A DNA stretch of 29,472 bases from DATMNI01 sp035570275 (GTDB lineage: Bacteria; Acidobacteriota; Terriglobia; Bryobacterales; Bryobacteraceae): contig DATMNI010000422.1 of assembly GCA_035570275.1 (NCBI GenBank), forward strand, positions 1 to 29,472, given 5' to 3'. How positions within the stretch are numbered: position 1 is the first letter of the stretch; each line of letters opens with the position of its first letter. Below are positions 17,623-26,537 of this stretch, piece after piece. The notes beneath the pieces are model-generated. The model was given only the letters and a program-made list of their open reading frames with translations, was not told where the DNA came from and made no database searches. The position numbers and the translations under genes were made by a program.

Positions 17623-18822
17623 ATGAATAGAAGAAAGTTCTTGCTTGCCGGCGGAACCGTACTCGCAGCCCAAGCGGCGACTTCAGACCAGATTAACCTC
17701 GGGCTGATTGGCAGCGGAAGCCGCGGCACCTTTGTGATGACGGTCTTCCAAAAGGACCCGGCGCTGCGGGTTGCTGCCATCTGCGACGTCTATGAGGTCA
17801 ATCTGGAAAACGCGGTGTCAATCGCGTCCAAGGCGCCAGGCACGCGCCCCAAGATTTATCGCAACTACAAGGAACTGCTGGCAGACAAAGACATCCACGC
17901 GGTACTGATCGCCACCCCCGAACATTGGCACGCGCAGATGGTGCTGGATGCGCTGGCGGCCGGCAAGGACGTCTATGTAGAGAAACCGCTATGCCACACG
18001 CCAGAAGAAGGCGTTCAACTGGTAGAAGCGGAGAAGCGCACCAAACAGATCGTTCAGGTGGGCATGCAGCGGCGCAGCTATGACCTCTATATCGATGGCG
18101 CAAAACTGGTTGCCAACGGGACGCTGGGCAATGTCCGCATGGTGCGATCCTGGTGGCTGAATAACTACGTGGGCAGCGGCGGCGCGAGGAACGCCAAGCT
18201 GGATGGCCCGCTCGACTGGGTACAATGGCAAGGTCCGGTGAAGCAGCGAATCCCGCCGGATCCCTTCATCTTTCGAAATTGGAGGAACATCGCCGAGTAC
18301 GCAGGCGGGATTGTGACCGACCAGGGCGCCCACGTCTTTGATGGGATTCACCTCCTCATGAACGCCAGCTATCCGCTGGCCGTCACGGCCGCCGCCGGGA
18401 AGCCGCACCGCGCGGGGTACAACACGCCGGAGTCGGTTGTCGTGACCGCGGAATACCCGGAGGACTTCATCGGCGTGTTCTCGATCAATTACGCCGCGAT
18501 GCGCTACCAACTCCGCAACGATCAGATGAACCATCTGGATGGCGACAAGGCGCGCATGGATATCGGGCGCGAAGAGTGCAAGGTATACAACCAGGGAGCC
18601 GAAGATGTCGCGGCCATAGCGAAAAAATCGGAGAAGGGCTTTGGCTGGGCGACCGACCTTCACGTGCAGAACTTCCTCGAATGCGTCAGAACCAGGAAGA
18701 CGCCGACCGCGCCGATGCGACTCGCCTTTCAGGCGGTGATCGTCACGCAACTCGGCAATCTGTCGCTCAAAAATGGACGCCGCGTGAAATGGAATGCGAA
18801 GGCGAACCAAGTCGAAATGTAA
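17623..18822 (+). CDS. Gfo/Idh/MocA-family oxidoreductase, Tat-type leader
   Basis: This is a 399-aa NAD(P)-dependent sugar oxidoreductase. ATG 17623 follows TAGGAGAG. MNRRKFLLAGGTVLAAQAAT is a twin-arginine-style signal, pointing to export to the periplasm, as is common for this family in Acidobacteria and Planctomycetes. The Rossmann part carries NLGLIGSGSRG (dinucleotide loop, about residue 25-35), AAICDVYEVN, HAVLIATPEHWHA and the conserved EKPLCHT with the catalytic Lys. The C-terminal half (GGIVTDQGAHVFDGIHLLMN) is the substrate-binding sheet with the usual D-x-G-x-H segment. The gene lies 12 bases before receptor 3 on the same strand, so the two are probably co-transcribed and the enzyme may process sugars taken up by the receptor. 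Confidence 0.85.
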   Translation: MNRRKFLLAGGTVLAAQAATSDQINLGLIGSGSRGTFVMTVFQKDPALRVAAICDVYEVNLENAVSIASKAPGTRPKIYRNYKELLADKDIHAVLIATPEHWHAQMVLDALAAGKDVYVEKPLCHTPEEGVQLVEAEKRTKQIVQVGMQRRSYDLYIDGAKLVANGTLGNVRMVRSWWLNNYVGSGGARNAKLDGPLDWVQWQGPVKQRIPPDPFIFRNWRNIAEYAGGIVTDQGAHVFDGIHLLMNASYPLAVTAAAGKPHRAGYNTPESVVVTAEYPEDFIGVFSINYAAMRYQLRNDQMNHLDGDKARMDIGREECKVYNQGAEDVAAIAKKSEKGFGWATDLHVQNFLECVRTRKTPTAPMRLAFQAVIVTQLGNLSLKNGRRVKWNAKANQVEM

Positions 18823-18834
18823 AGGAGACGACCC

Positions 18835-21800
18835 ATGAAGCAACGTCGAACGGGCCTGATTGCAGCATCTGTGCTGGCAGCCACGGTGATGGCTGGCCTC
18901 ACCCGGCCCCCGGTATGGGCGCAGACGATTACCGGCGTCGTCAGCGGCACGGTGGTGGATGCGAGCGGCGCAGCCGTGCCCCGCGCTCCGGTGACTCTGG
19001 TCAACTCCGGAATCGGGTTGCGGCAATCCGCGACATCGTCCGTTTCCGGTGACTTCGTCTTTCCATCCGTCCAACCTGCGGCGTATTCGGTGATTGTGGA
19101 GGTGCAGGGCTTCAAGCGGTATGAGAGAACAGGCGTCCAGGTGACCGCAGCCGAACGCGTCAACGCCGGCACCATTCAGCTCGAAGTGGGTGCTCTTTCC
19201 GAATCCGTCACCGTCTCCGGCCAGGCGACTCCGGTGCAGACCACGAGCAACGAACGCTCGGCCATGCTCAATGATCAGCAGATGAACATGCTGATGGCCC
19301 GGGGCCGGGATTACATGGGATTGATGAAGACGCTCCCGGGCGTGGTACCCGTCAACGACCCCACGGTACTTCAGCAGACGACCGCGCCCAACGCCGTCAA
19401 CGGTGTCCGCGGCGGACTGACCACGCAAACCGTGGATGGCATGGTAGGCAACGATCCATCGAGCACGAACGCGTCCTTTACCCCGGTCAGCATGGATGCC
19501 GTGGCTGAGGTCAAGGTGCTGCTTACCAATTATCAGGCTGAGTACGGACGCAGCGCCGGCGCCATCATCAACGCCGTCACAAAATCGGGGACTTCGGCAT
19601 TTCATGGAACGCTTTACGACTACGTACGCAACGAGGATCTCAACGCGAACGAGTTCTTCGCCAACCGCAACGGAGTCAAACGCCCACTCTATCGCTACAA
19701 TGTCGCCGGATACACCATCGGCGGCCCCTTCGCAATTCCGGGCAAATTCACGCGCTGGAAGGACAAGCTCTTTTTCTTCGTCGCCCAGGAGTTTGCCAAC
19801 CTTACCGCCCCCGGGTCCCTGCAACAGGTGACCGTGCCGACCGCGCTGGAGCGCCGGGGCGATTTCTCGCAGACATTGGATGTGAGCGGCAAACTGGTGC
19901 CCATCACCGACCCGTTGAGCAAGGCGGTGTTCCCCGGTAATGTGGTCCCGCAGAACCGGATCGACCCCAACGGTCAGAAGCTATTGCAAATCTTTCCCTC
20001 CCCGAATATCACGGACCGGAGCATTACCAAGGGGAACTATAACTACAACTTCCTGGAGAGCATCCCGGGAACGCGGCGCTTCGACACGTACCGCGGCGAT
20101 TACAACCCCACCGACAAGCTCCGTCTGTACTACCGCGAGAGCGTTTTTCGCCGATTCGATCAAGGCTATGCCGTAGCGGCCTCCGGACCCGCCTGGGGCC
20201 TCGTCAAGGGCTTTGACAAGTACGACTCCAACGCCGGGCAGTTGCACGCCACTTATACAATCTCTCCCACGCTGGTACTCGAAGGAAGCTTCGGCTATTA
20301 TCACTTCCAGGAGCCGGCCGGGCCATATAACAACAATGCCGACATCATCGACCGGCAGAAGATCGGACTGGCTCTGGGACAGTTCTACCCCCAGTTCAAC
20401 CAATACAACATCGTCCCCTCGATGAGTTTTGGTGGAGGCACGATTGCGAACCCGGCCAGCGTGTCCTTTGATATTCGCTGGCCAAAGAGAGGCGCTACCA
20501 CTCTCTTTACCTGGACGGAGAGCGTGAGCAAGATTTGGGGCAGTCACCAGATCAAGGCCGGCATCTTCCTTGAGCGTGACCGCATGTTCAAAGGATTCCG
20601 TGGCACTAACAACGGTTCCTTCGATTTCAGCCGCGATGTCAACAATCCATTCGACACCAATTACGCGTACTCCACGGCGCTGCTGGGTTACTTCCGCACT
20701 TATACGGAATCCAACAGCCGGCCGGGTCCGGATATGCGCTCCACGCTCTTCGAGTGGTATCTGCAAGATAGTTGGCGCGTGAGCCGGAAGCTGACGCTGG
20801 ACTATGGTCTGCGCTTCGGCGCCTACACTCCGCTGTGGACGCCGAACCTGCAAGCCTCTTCCTTCGATCCATCCAGTTACAACCTCTCGCAGGCGCCGCT
20901 GCTGTTCCAACCGGCACTGAATCCCCAGGGTGTGCGCTCGGCCCTGAATCCCTTGACCGGCCGTTACTTTCCGGCAGTGCAGATCGGGCTGATCGTGCCC
21001 AATTCCGGCAACCTGACCAATGGAATGCTGGTCGAAGGAGCGCCCGGAGTGCCGAAGGGCTTCGTAGAGAACCTCAGCCCCACGCTGGCGCCACGGTTAG
21101 GCTTCGCATACGATGTGTTCGGCGATGGAAAGACCGCGATCCGGGGCGGTGTGGGCTTCTTCTATAGCCCGATTGTCCCCGGAACCAACATCGGCTCCTC
21201 CGGCACCTATGCGGTGCAGGTGAATCCGCCTTTCCAGTACAACCCGGTACAATACTACGGATCGCTCGGCACCCTGTTCAACACCCAGGGAGTGATCGCA
21301 CCCAGCACCATCTGCGGTCTTTCGCCCCAGAACATGAATCAGGCGACCTATAACTTCAGCTTTGGCGTGCAGCGCGATATTGGCTTTCGCACGGTTCTGG
21401 ATGTTGCCTATGTGGGCGCGCTAGGCCGGCATCTGCTGCAGTCGGTCAACCTGAACACCGTGCCCTACGGTGCGCATTTCACCAATATCGACGCGACCAC
21501 AAAAACTGCCTTGGCGGACAATTTCGTCCGGCCCTATCCTGGATACGCCACCATCAACCTGTTCGAGGCCTACAGCAATTCGAGCTACCACTCCATGCAG
21601 GTGCAGGCCAACCGCCGGTTCTCGAAAGGGCTTCAGTTCGGTGCGGTATGGACGTGGTCGAAGTTCATGGACTACGTGGACAGTGATGGCAGCGTAGTAG
21701 CTTCGTACCTGGATCGGAGGGTCTGGAACTATGGCAAGGCCGGTCTCGACCGCACCCACATCGTCTCCCTCAACCTCTTGTATGACGTCCCCAAAGCCAG

Positions 21801-22320
21801 CCGTCTGTTGAATTCGGTGGTGACGCGATTGGCGCTGGACAACTGGCAGGTAGCGGCCGTGGCTTCGTTCATCGACGGAGCCCCAACGGGGATCGGCTAT
21901 AGCTTGCTCAATGGGGCCGACATAACCGGCGGCGGCGACGGTTCCCGGGTGGTCGTGACCGGCAATGCCGTTCTCGACAAGGGGCAGCGCTCGATCAACC
22001 AGTACTTCAACACAGGCGTCTTCCTGGCTCCAGCAGTAGGCACCATCGGCAACGCCCCCAAGGATGTTTTCCGCGGCCCGGGCATCAACAACTGGGATCT
22101 TTCTTTCTTCAAGAACTTCCGCTTCAAGGATCGGGCCGCCCTGCAGCTTCGCTGGGAAATGTACAACGCTTTCAATCACGCCAGTTTTCAGGGCGTCAAT
22201 ACAAGCGCCACATTCGCCGCGCCCGGGGCGACCAGCCAGCTCAACGGTCAGTTTGGGCAGCTCACTTCCACTAACGGTCAACCGCGAGCCATGCAGGGCT
22301 CGCTGCGCATCACATTCTGA
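18835..22320 (+). CDS. Oar-like TonB-dependent receptor 3
   Basis: The 1161-aa protein starts at ATG 18835 after AAAGGAGACGACCC. Its signal peptide is MKQRRTGLIAASVLAATVMA, ending near VWAQ. A CarboxypepD_reg-like domain (GVVSGTVVDASGAAVPRAPV...) is followed by a plug-like region; here the usual LPLNGR loop is replaced by MLMARGRDYMGLMKTLPGV. The barrel has the typical YNPTDKLRLYYRESVF and LQLRWEMYNAFNHASF segments and ends in a terminal Phe (SLRITF). Predicted role: outer-membrane import of an unidentified, probably carbohydrate, ligand. It follows a secreted sugar oxidoreductase in the same operon and precedes a decayed copy of a similar enzyme. Confidence 0.85.
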   Translation: MKQRRTGLIAASVLAATVMAGLTRPPVWAQTITGVVSGTVVDASGAAVPRAPVTLVNSGIGLRQSATSSVSGDFVFPSVQPAAYSVIVEVQGFKRYERTGVQVTAAERVNAGTIQLEVGALSESVTVSGQATPVQTTSNERSAMLNDQQMNMLMARGRDYMGLMKTLPGVVPVNDPTVLQQTTAPNAVNGVRGGLTTQTVDGMVGNDPSSTNASFTPVSMDAVAEVKVLLTNYQAEYGRSAGAIINAVTKSGTSAFHGTLYDYVRNEDLNANEFFANRNGVKRPLYRYNVAGYTIGGPFAIPGKFTRWKDKLFFFVAQEFANLTAPGSLQQVTVPTALERRGDFSQTLDVSGKLVPITDPLSKAVFPGNVVPQNRIDPNGQKLLQIFPSPNITDRSITKGNYNYNFLESIPGTRRFDTYRGDYNPTDKLRLYYRESVFRRFDQGYAVAASGPAWGLVKGFDKYDSNAGQLHATYTISPTLVLEGSFGYYHFQEPAGPYNNNADIIDRQKIGLALGQFYPQFNQYNIVPSMSFGGGTIANPASVSFDIRWPKRGATTLFTWTESVSKIWGSHQIKAGIFLERDRMFKGFRGTNNGSFDFSRDVNNPFDTNYAYSTALLGYFRTYTESNSRPGPDMRSTLFEWYLQDSWRVSRKLTLDYGLRFGAYTPLWTPNLQASSFDPSSYNLSQAPLLFQPALNPQGVRSALNPLTGRYFPAVQIGLIVPNSGNLTNGMLVEGAPGVPKGFVENLSPTLAPRLGFAYDVFGDGKTAIRGGVGFFYSPIVPGTNIGSSGTYAVQVNPPFQYNPVQYYGSLGTLFNTQGVIAPSTICGLSPQNMNQATYNFSFGVQRDIGFRTVLDVAYVGALGRHLLQSVNLNTVPYGAHFTNIDATTKTALADNFVRPYPGYATINLFEAYSNSSYHSMQVQANRRFSKGLQFGAVWTWSKFMDYVDSDGSVVASYLDRRVWNYGKAGLDRTHIVSLNLLYDVPKASRLLNSVVTRLALDNWQVAAVASFIDGAPTGIGYSLLNGADITGGGDGSRVVVTGNAVLDKGQRSINQYFNTGVFLAPAVGTIGNAPKDVFRGPGINNWDLSFFKNFRFKDRAALQLRWEMYNAFNHASFQGVNTSATFAAPGATSQLNGQFGQLTSTNGQPRAMQGSLRITF

Positions 22321-22335
22321 ATCGAAGAAGGCAAG

Positions 22336-22625
22336 ATGGAATCGGTCAGCCGACGAGAGTTCGTAGGGCTCGCCGGGCGCCCGCTGTATTCTCGGCGCAG
22401 TCCGGCCGGGCGCAATCGCCAAACAGCAAAGTCGTGCTCGCGTTGATCGGAGCGGGCGGGGATCGACGTTGGCCGCGAACTTCGCAAAGGTGGAAACGCG
22501 GAATTCAAATCCGTCTGCGAGGTCAACGACCAGCGCGGTGCCGAGATCATCAAGAAGCTGGAAGAAATACGCGGTGTCCGCCCGCAGCGGGTGGTGGATA
22601 TGCGTTCGTTCGCCGTTATCCGCAA
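22336..22625 (+). pseudogene. Decayed Gfo/Idh/MocA oxidoreductase, N-terminal part
   Basis: An ATG at 22336, 15 bases after receptor 3, opens a Tat-like leader (MESVSRREFVGLAG). The protein can then be followed only by changing frame at least three times: KVVLALIGAGG (22428 onward, dinucleotide loop), STLAANFAKVE, then NAEFKSVCEVNDQRGAEIIK followed by KLEEIRGVRPQRVVDMRSF. The order matches the first 100 residues of the family. The catalytic EKP region and the C-terminal domain are absent. Confidence 0.65.
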
Positions 22626-22811
22626 TCACCCGGGGCGCTATGATCCTCGATGCCACTTCCTGGCATCGAAGGATGGGACGAGATTCAGGGCGACCCCAGC
22701 GTCTGGCACGTCCGTTTATGCAGGTTCCAGGCCTTCCCGAGAAGCTTTTGAAATGTACCGCGCGTTTCCCGCCAATGCGCAATTCAATGGAGCGCAACGT
22801 GAGACGAATGA
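22626..22811. other. Unassigned stretch between two gene remnants
   Basis: Several short frames are open here, but none gives a recognisable motif. It is probably rearranged remnant sequence joining the oxidoreductase and transglycosylase fragments. Confidence 0.4.
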
Positions 22812-23231
22812 CGCGCCGTTGGCGTAACGCAATTGATGCCGGGCACGGCTCGGGCGCTGGGTGTGCGAGACGCACGAAACGTTGAGGAAAATGTGACGGC
22901 TGGGGTGCGGTATCTGAAGTACCTGCAGTGGCTTTACCGGGGAGATCTTCGATTGGCTCTGGCGGCTTATAGTGCGGGACCTGGCGCGGTCGCGAAGTAT
23001 CGGGGGGTGCCGCCGTATATGGAGACGCGCGAATACATCACTGCGGTGACGAGGCGCTACTACGGCGTTCGGCCGGAACCTCGGAAGGGCGCGAAAAAAG
23101 CTCCGTCAGTATTACTCGCCGGGGGACCGAGCGTCTGTGGCGGTTCCGAGATGGCGTATGACGCGGGAGGAAGGTTGTACGTGCGGGCGCGGTCGATGCC
23201 CGAGGGCTGCATGGGGGCTCGCGAACGGTGA
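22812..23231 (+). pseudogene. Soluble lytic transglycosylase (SLT domain), N-terminally truncated
   Basis: The frame is open from 22812 and reads GVTQLMPGTARALGVRDARN, later LALAAYSAGPGAVAKYRGVP and PYMETREYI. This is the C-terminal two-thirds of the SLT lysozyme-like domain, which cleaves peptidoglycan glycan strands. The part that should carry the catalytic Glu ('ES-x-F') lies upstream of the break and is missing, so the remnant should be inactive. The gene runs to TGA at 23229-23231 with a tail of about 55 residues of no clear family. The 5' part seems to have been lost in the rearrangement that also removed the end of the oxidoreductase gene. Confidence 0.65.
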
Positions 23232-23543
23232 GTTCGCCGACCGTGTGCCGGGGTGGGGCCGCGATGGTTCGCGGATTCCGAAGAGCCATCGTGCCCTAAC
23301 GAAGCGCTTGGTGGGCAGGTGCAGGATCTCATTGACCGAAGCGAGCGGGTTGCCCTTTCGTAACGGCCGCGGCGTTACAGAGGGCTAGCGGGATTCCGCG
23401 TGATTCCGTAACGGCGTACTTCGCAGGAGTGATCTCCCAGAAGGCCGTTTGAACTAAGCCGCTGGCGCGGCGGACGCTACGCGTACGCATGGCATGCAGC
23501 CGCCCGCGCTCCGCGGTAAGGTGTGGGTCGCAAGGAGGTCCCT
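23232..23543. other. Non-coding stretch before the recombinase cluster
   Basis: No gene is supported. There is a near-palindrome GTAACG-7-CGTTAC at 23360-23378 and a related GTAACGGCGTAC at 23408-23419. The left end of the element that carried the following recombinase may lie here, but I cannot place it. Confidence 0.4.
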
Positions 23544-24236
23544 GTGACCCAACTACGAAAAAGGGTGCTTGAGGAACTCAAGCGCCGTAATTACTCGCCG
23601 GCTACTGTGGATTCGTACGTCAGTGCGATCCGGAGTTTCGCCGAATACTTCCACCGCTCGCCCGACCAGCTCGGCATTCCGCAGGTCCGTCAGTACCAAC
23701 TCCATCTATTCGAGGAGAAGAAGCTGGCGCCTCATACCGTGATGGTGCAGATGTGCGCCCTTCGATTTCTGTATCTGAAGGTTCTCAAACGCCCCTTCCA
23801 GCGGGACGATCTGCCACTGCCCAAAATACCGGAGCGACTGCCAATCGTCCTCAGCCCCGAGGAGACCGCGCGCCTCATCGAAGCCGCTGCCAATCTCCGC
23901 CACCGCACCATCCTCATGACGCTGTACGGCACGGGTATGCGTCGCGCCGAGTTGTGCCACCTCCGGCCGGAGGACATCGACAAGGAGCGCATGGTGGTGC
24001 GCATCCGCCAAGGCAAGGGCCGCAAGGACCGGGACGTACCGCTCACCCCGAAGCTGCTCGAACAGCTTCGGACCTACTACCGTTCGGTGAAGCGAAGGAA
24101 CGGCTGGATGTTTCCCAGCCTGCAGACACGACGGGCTGACTAGCCGATTACGTCGAAAGCCGTTTGGCACGTCTGCCGTGAGGCCGCCAGGCGGGCCGGC
24201 ATTACCAAGGCCGTTCATCCGCACACTCTCCGCCAC
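23544..24236 (+). pseudogene. XerC/D-like tyrosine recombinase (IS91-associated type), nonsense mutation and truncated by RIT element
   Basis: I chose the GTG at 23544, which follows AAGGAGG (23532-23538). The protein MTQLRKRVLEELKRRNYSPA resembles the XerD-like recombinase commonly found beside IS91-type transposases. It has the SAM-like N-terminal domain, then the catalytic Arg (GTGMRRAELCHL, R133) and Lys (RQGKGRKDRD, K158). A TAG at 24141-24143 interrupts it after RRAD. The same frame then continues PITSKAVWHVCREAARRAGI and HPHTLRH up to 24236. There the RIT element begins, cutting immediately after the second His of HxLRH. The distal His and the nucleophilic Tyr are absent from the window. 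The gene is doubly dead. The IS91 link is recalled, not proven. Confidence 0.8.
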
Positions 24237-24259
24237 TATCTACCCTTCCGGACTATGTC
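24237..24259 (+). repeat. RIT element 1 left terminal inverted repeat, 23 bp
   Basis: It begins TATCTACCCTTCCGG and ends with ACTATGTC (24252-24259). It matches the complement of 27624-27646 exactly. Confidence 0.9.
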
Positions 24260-24319
24260 TTGTCGCGGCGTGCTGGCCCTGTATTTTGGGGCGAACGAGC
24301 TCGCCTGCAGCGACATAGT
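24252..24319. repeat. RIT element 1 left end: inverted pair of ACTATGTC cores
   Basis: ACTATGTC (24252-24259) and its complement GACATAGT (24312-24319) face each other across 52 bases. The right end has the same arrangement (27543-27550 and 27624-27631), so each end carries two inverted cores. They are candidate recombinase-binding arms. Confidence 0.65.
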
Positions 24320-24324
24320 ATGAA

Positions 24325-24351
24325 CTCCTCAGCCCCTTTAGGGGAAAGGAG
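24325..24351 (+). promoter_or_regulatory. Hairpin covering the ritA ribosome-binding site
   Basis: CTCCT (24325-24329) and CCCC (24333-24336) can pair with GGGG (24341-24344) and AGGAG (24347-24351) around a TTTA loop. AGGAG is the Shine-Dalgarno sequence of the ritA GTG start at 24358. When folded, the site is hidden, which would hold translation of the whole coupled trio low. Confidence 0.6.
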
Positions 24352-24357
24352 TTTACT

Positions 24358-25596
24358 GTGAAGTTTACCATTGACGGCCAAGTGGTCCTGTTACGAGCAC
24401 CGGAAGGCCCGCTTGCAGCGTATATCAAGCGGTTTGCAGGGTCTTTGAGCGAACAGGGGTATGCCCCGGATTCGATTCACCGGCAGGTTCTTATCGGCAC
24501 GTGTTTTAGCCGATGGCTGAAACACCGGGGAGTCGCGCTGCGCGGCATCACATCTGAACATCCACCTCGGTATTTGCGATATCGTGCACGGCGGGCGCGC
24601 CCATCCCAAGGCGATGCCGCCGCCCTTAGCCACCTGCTCACCTTTCTGCGCGGCGAGGGCGCGATACCCGCCGAGAAGGTCGCAGCCCGCCGATTCACCC
24701 CGGTGGAACGGTGCACGGAGGCGTACGAGCTTTACCTGCGTGACGTGCGCGGCCTGGCAAAAGCAACGATCGTCAACTACGTGCCGTTCGTCTGCTTGTT
24801 TCTCAAGGACCACTTCGGCGACGGAACCGTCACTCTGTCGAACCTTTGCGCCAGTGACGTCACGCGGTTTGTACAGCGGCAGGCGTCGCATTTGCATCGG
24901 AAGCGAGCCAAACTCCTGACCAGTGCGTTGCGCTCCTTCCTGCAGTATGCGCGCTATCGCGGCAAAACAAAGTTGGATTTGGCCGCCGCAGTGCCCACCG
25001 TAGCCAACTGGTCGATGTCATCGATACCCCGGGCGATTCCGGCGGACCAGGTCCGTCAGTTGTTGGCCAGCATCGATCGGCGCACCCCGGCGGGGTGTCG
25101 CGATTACGCCATCTTGCTCTTGCTCGCACGCCTGGGCTTGCGTTCCGGCGAAGTGGCGTCTCTCGAGCTCGATAACATTGACTGGAACGCGGGACAGTTG
25201 AGTGTCCGCGGCAAGAGCGGCCAGCGTAGCGAGTTGCCTTTGCCTGCGGAAGTTGGCGAAGCGATCGCCACGTATCTGCGGCGTGGACGGCCAAAGAGCG
25301 CCAGTCGGCGCGTATTTCTGCGCGTCAAAGCCCCCATCCGCGGTTTTCGAGGGGCCAGTGGCGTTGGATCGGTCGTTCACCATCGGCTCCAGCGTGCTGG
25401 CATTGATGCTCCCACTCACGGGGCCCATCAGTTTCGGCATGGATTAGCGACCCAGATGTTGCGGCAGGGAGCCTCCCTCGATGAGATTGGCGAAGTCCTG
25501 GGTCACCACAATCCCCAGACCACCGCGATCTACACGAAAGTGGATCTCGAGGCGCTGCGAACACTCGCCTTGCCGTGGCCGGGAGGTGTGCGATGA
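24358..25596 (+). CDS. ritA: RIT element 1 tyrosine recombinase A
   Basis: The product is 412 aa, starting at GTG 24358, 6 bases after AAAGGAG. The first gene of a RIT trio is usually the longest, as here. The N-terminal ~220 residues contain two SAM-like core-binding stretches. The catalytic domain shows R262 (LGLRSGEVASLEL), K286 (VRGKSGQRSELPL), H357-x-x-R360 (HQFRH), H383 (VLGHHNPQTT) and the nucleophile Y392 (AIYTKVD). All six catalytic positions are present, so the enzyme should be active in cutting and joining DNA at the element ends. Its TGA overlaps the ritB ATG (ATGA, 25593-25596), so translation is coupled. The three Rit proteins are assumed to act together; division of labour is unknown. 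Confidence 0.9.
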   Translation: MKFTIDGQVVLLRAPEGPLAAYIKRFAGSLSEQGYAPDSIHRQVLIGTCFSRWLKHRGVALRGITSEHPPRYLRYRARRARPSQGDAAALSHLLTFLRGEGAIPAEKVAARRFTPVERCTEAYELYLRDVRGLAKATIVNYVPFVCLFLKDHFGDGTVTLSNLCASDVTRFVQRQASHLHRKRAKLLTSALRSFLQYARYRGKTKLDLAAAVPTVANWSMSSIPRAIPADQVRQLLASIDRRTPAGCRDYAILLLLARLGLRSGEVASLELDNIDWNAGQLSVRGKSGQRSELPLPAEVGEAIATYLRRGRPKSASRRVFLRVKAPIRGFRGASGVGSVVHHRLQRAGIDAPTHGAHQFRHGLATQMLRQGASLDEIGEVLGHHNPQTTAIYTKVDLEALRTLALPWPGGVR

Positions 25597-26537
25597 ACAC
25601 ACTTCGGAATGCTGTTCGGGAGTACCTGGAACTGCGACGCGGCTTGGGATTCAAGCTGCGAGAGGCGGGCAAAGGATTGATCGATTTTGTTACGTTCCTG
25701 GAGGGACACAAGGCTTCGTACATCACTCGGGCGCTCGCGCTTGCCTGGGCTCAACAACCTGTGAACGCTCTGCCGGCGTGCTGGGCTCAACGGCTCAGCT
25801 TCGTACGCGGATTCGCACGTTATCGTAGCGCCACTGATCCGCGTACGCAGATTCCGCCGCAAGGCTTGCTGCCCTTCCAACCGAAGCGCGCACGACCCTA
25901 CCTGTACTCCGATGAAGAGGTCCGCAGTTTATTACACGCAGCTCTAAAGATGCCCTGTCGCTGGGAGCGCGGCCAGTTGCGGCCGTGGGTCTATCATTGT
26001 CTGTTCGGCCTGCTGAGCGTCTCCGGCCTTCGCCTGGGCGAGGCACGCAACCTCGAACTTCAGGATGTCGATTTGAAGGCGAAGGTACTGACGATCCGCG
26101 GTGCCAAGTTCGGGAAAACCCGCCTCGTGCCTTTGCATGCCTCAACCTGCACGGTGCTAGCAGACTACATCGCCCACCGTCAGCGCCATTGGAAAGGGCG
26201 AGCGGTCTCCACCTATCTATTCGTCTCCAGCAGGGGCAATCGCTTGGATAGCGGCGACATCCATCGAACATTCTATGCGTTGTCCCGGCAGATCGGGTTG
26301 CGGGGCCCATCCGCCAGTCGGGGCCCTCGTCTCCATGATATGCGCCACCGGTTCGCGACAAACACCCTCGTGCAGTGGTACCGTTCCGGTCAGGATCCCG
26401 AGAGGCGACTGCCCCTGTTGTCTGCCTACCTCGGGCATGTGCACGTCGCCGACACACAATGGTATTTGGAGGCCTCTCCCGAGCTAATGCGGGAGGCGAT
26501 GCAACGGCTGCAACAGCGCTGGGAGGATCGCGCATGA
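25593..26537 (+). CDS. ritB: RIT element 1 tyrosine recombinase B
   Basis: I chose ATG 25593 (314 aa). It sits in an ATGA overlap with ritA and follows GGGAGGT (25581-25587); the frame is open a little further upstream to a GTG at 25575. The protein opens MNTLRNAVREYLELRRGLGF, the usual start of RitB-type proteins. Catalytic residues: R147 (SGLRLGEARNL), K172 or K175 (RGAKFGKTRLVPLH), H248-x-x-R251 (HDMRHRFA), H282 (AYLGHVHVADTQ) and Y291 (WYLEA). The RTRLVPLH-like strand and the long insert before HDMRH are shared with the second RIT element's RitB downstream. The TGA overlaps the ritC ATG (ATGA, 26534-26537). Confidence 0.9.
   Translation: MNTLRNAVREYLELRRGLGFKLREAGKGLIDFVTFLEGHKASYITRALALAWAQQPVNALPACWAQRLSFVRGFARYRSATDPRTQIPPQGLLPFQPKRARPYLYSDEEVRSLLHAALKMPCRWERGQLRPWVYHCLFGLLSVSGLRLGEARNLELQDVDLKAKVLTIRGAKFGKTRLVPLHASTCTVLADYIAHRQRHWKGRAVSTYLFVSSRGNRLDSGDIHRTFYALSRQIGLRGPSASRGPRLHDMRHRFATNTLVQWYRSGQDPERRLPLLSAYLGHVHVADTQWYLEASPELMREAMQRLQQRWEDRA

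Noticed and set aside
17989..19824. Minus-strand 611-codon frame across the oxidoreductase and receptor 3
   Set aside because: It overlaps two strong genes and their junction; no motifs, and composition is that of a complement frame.
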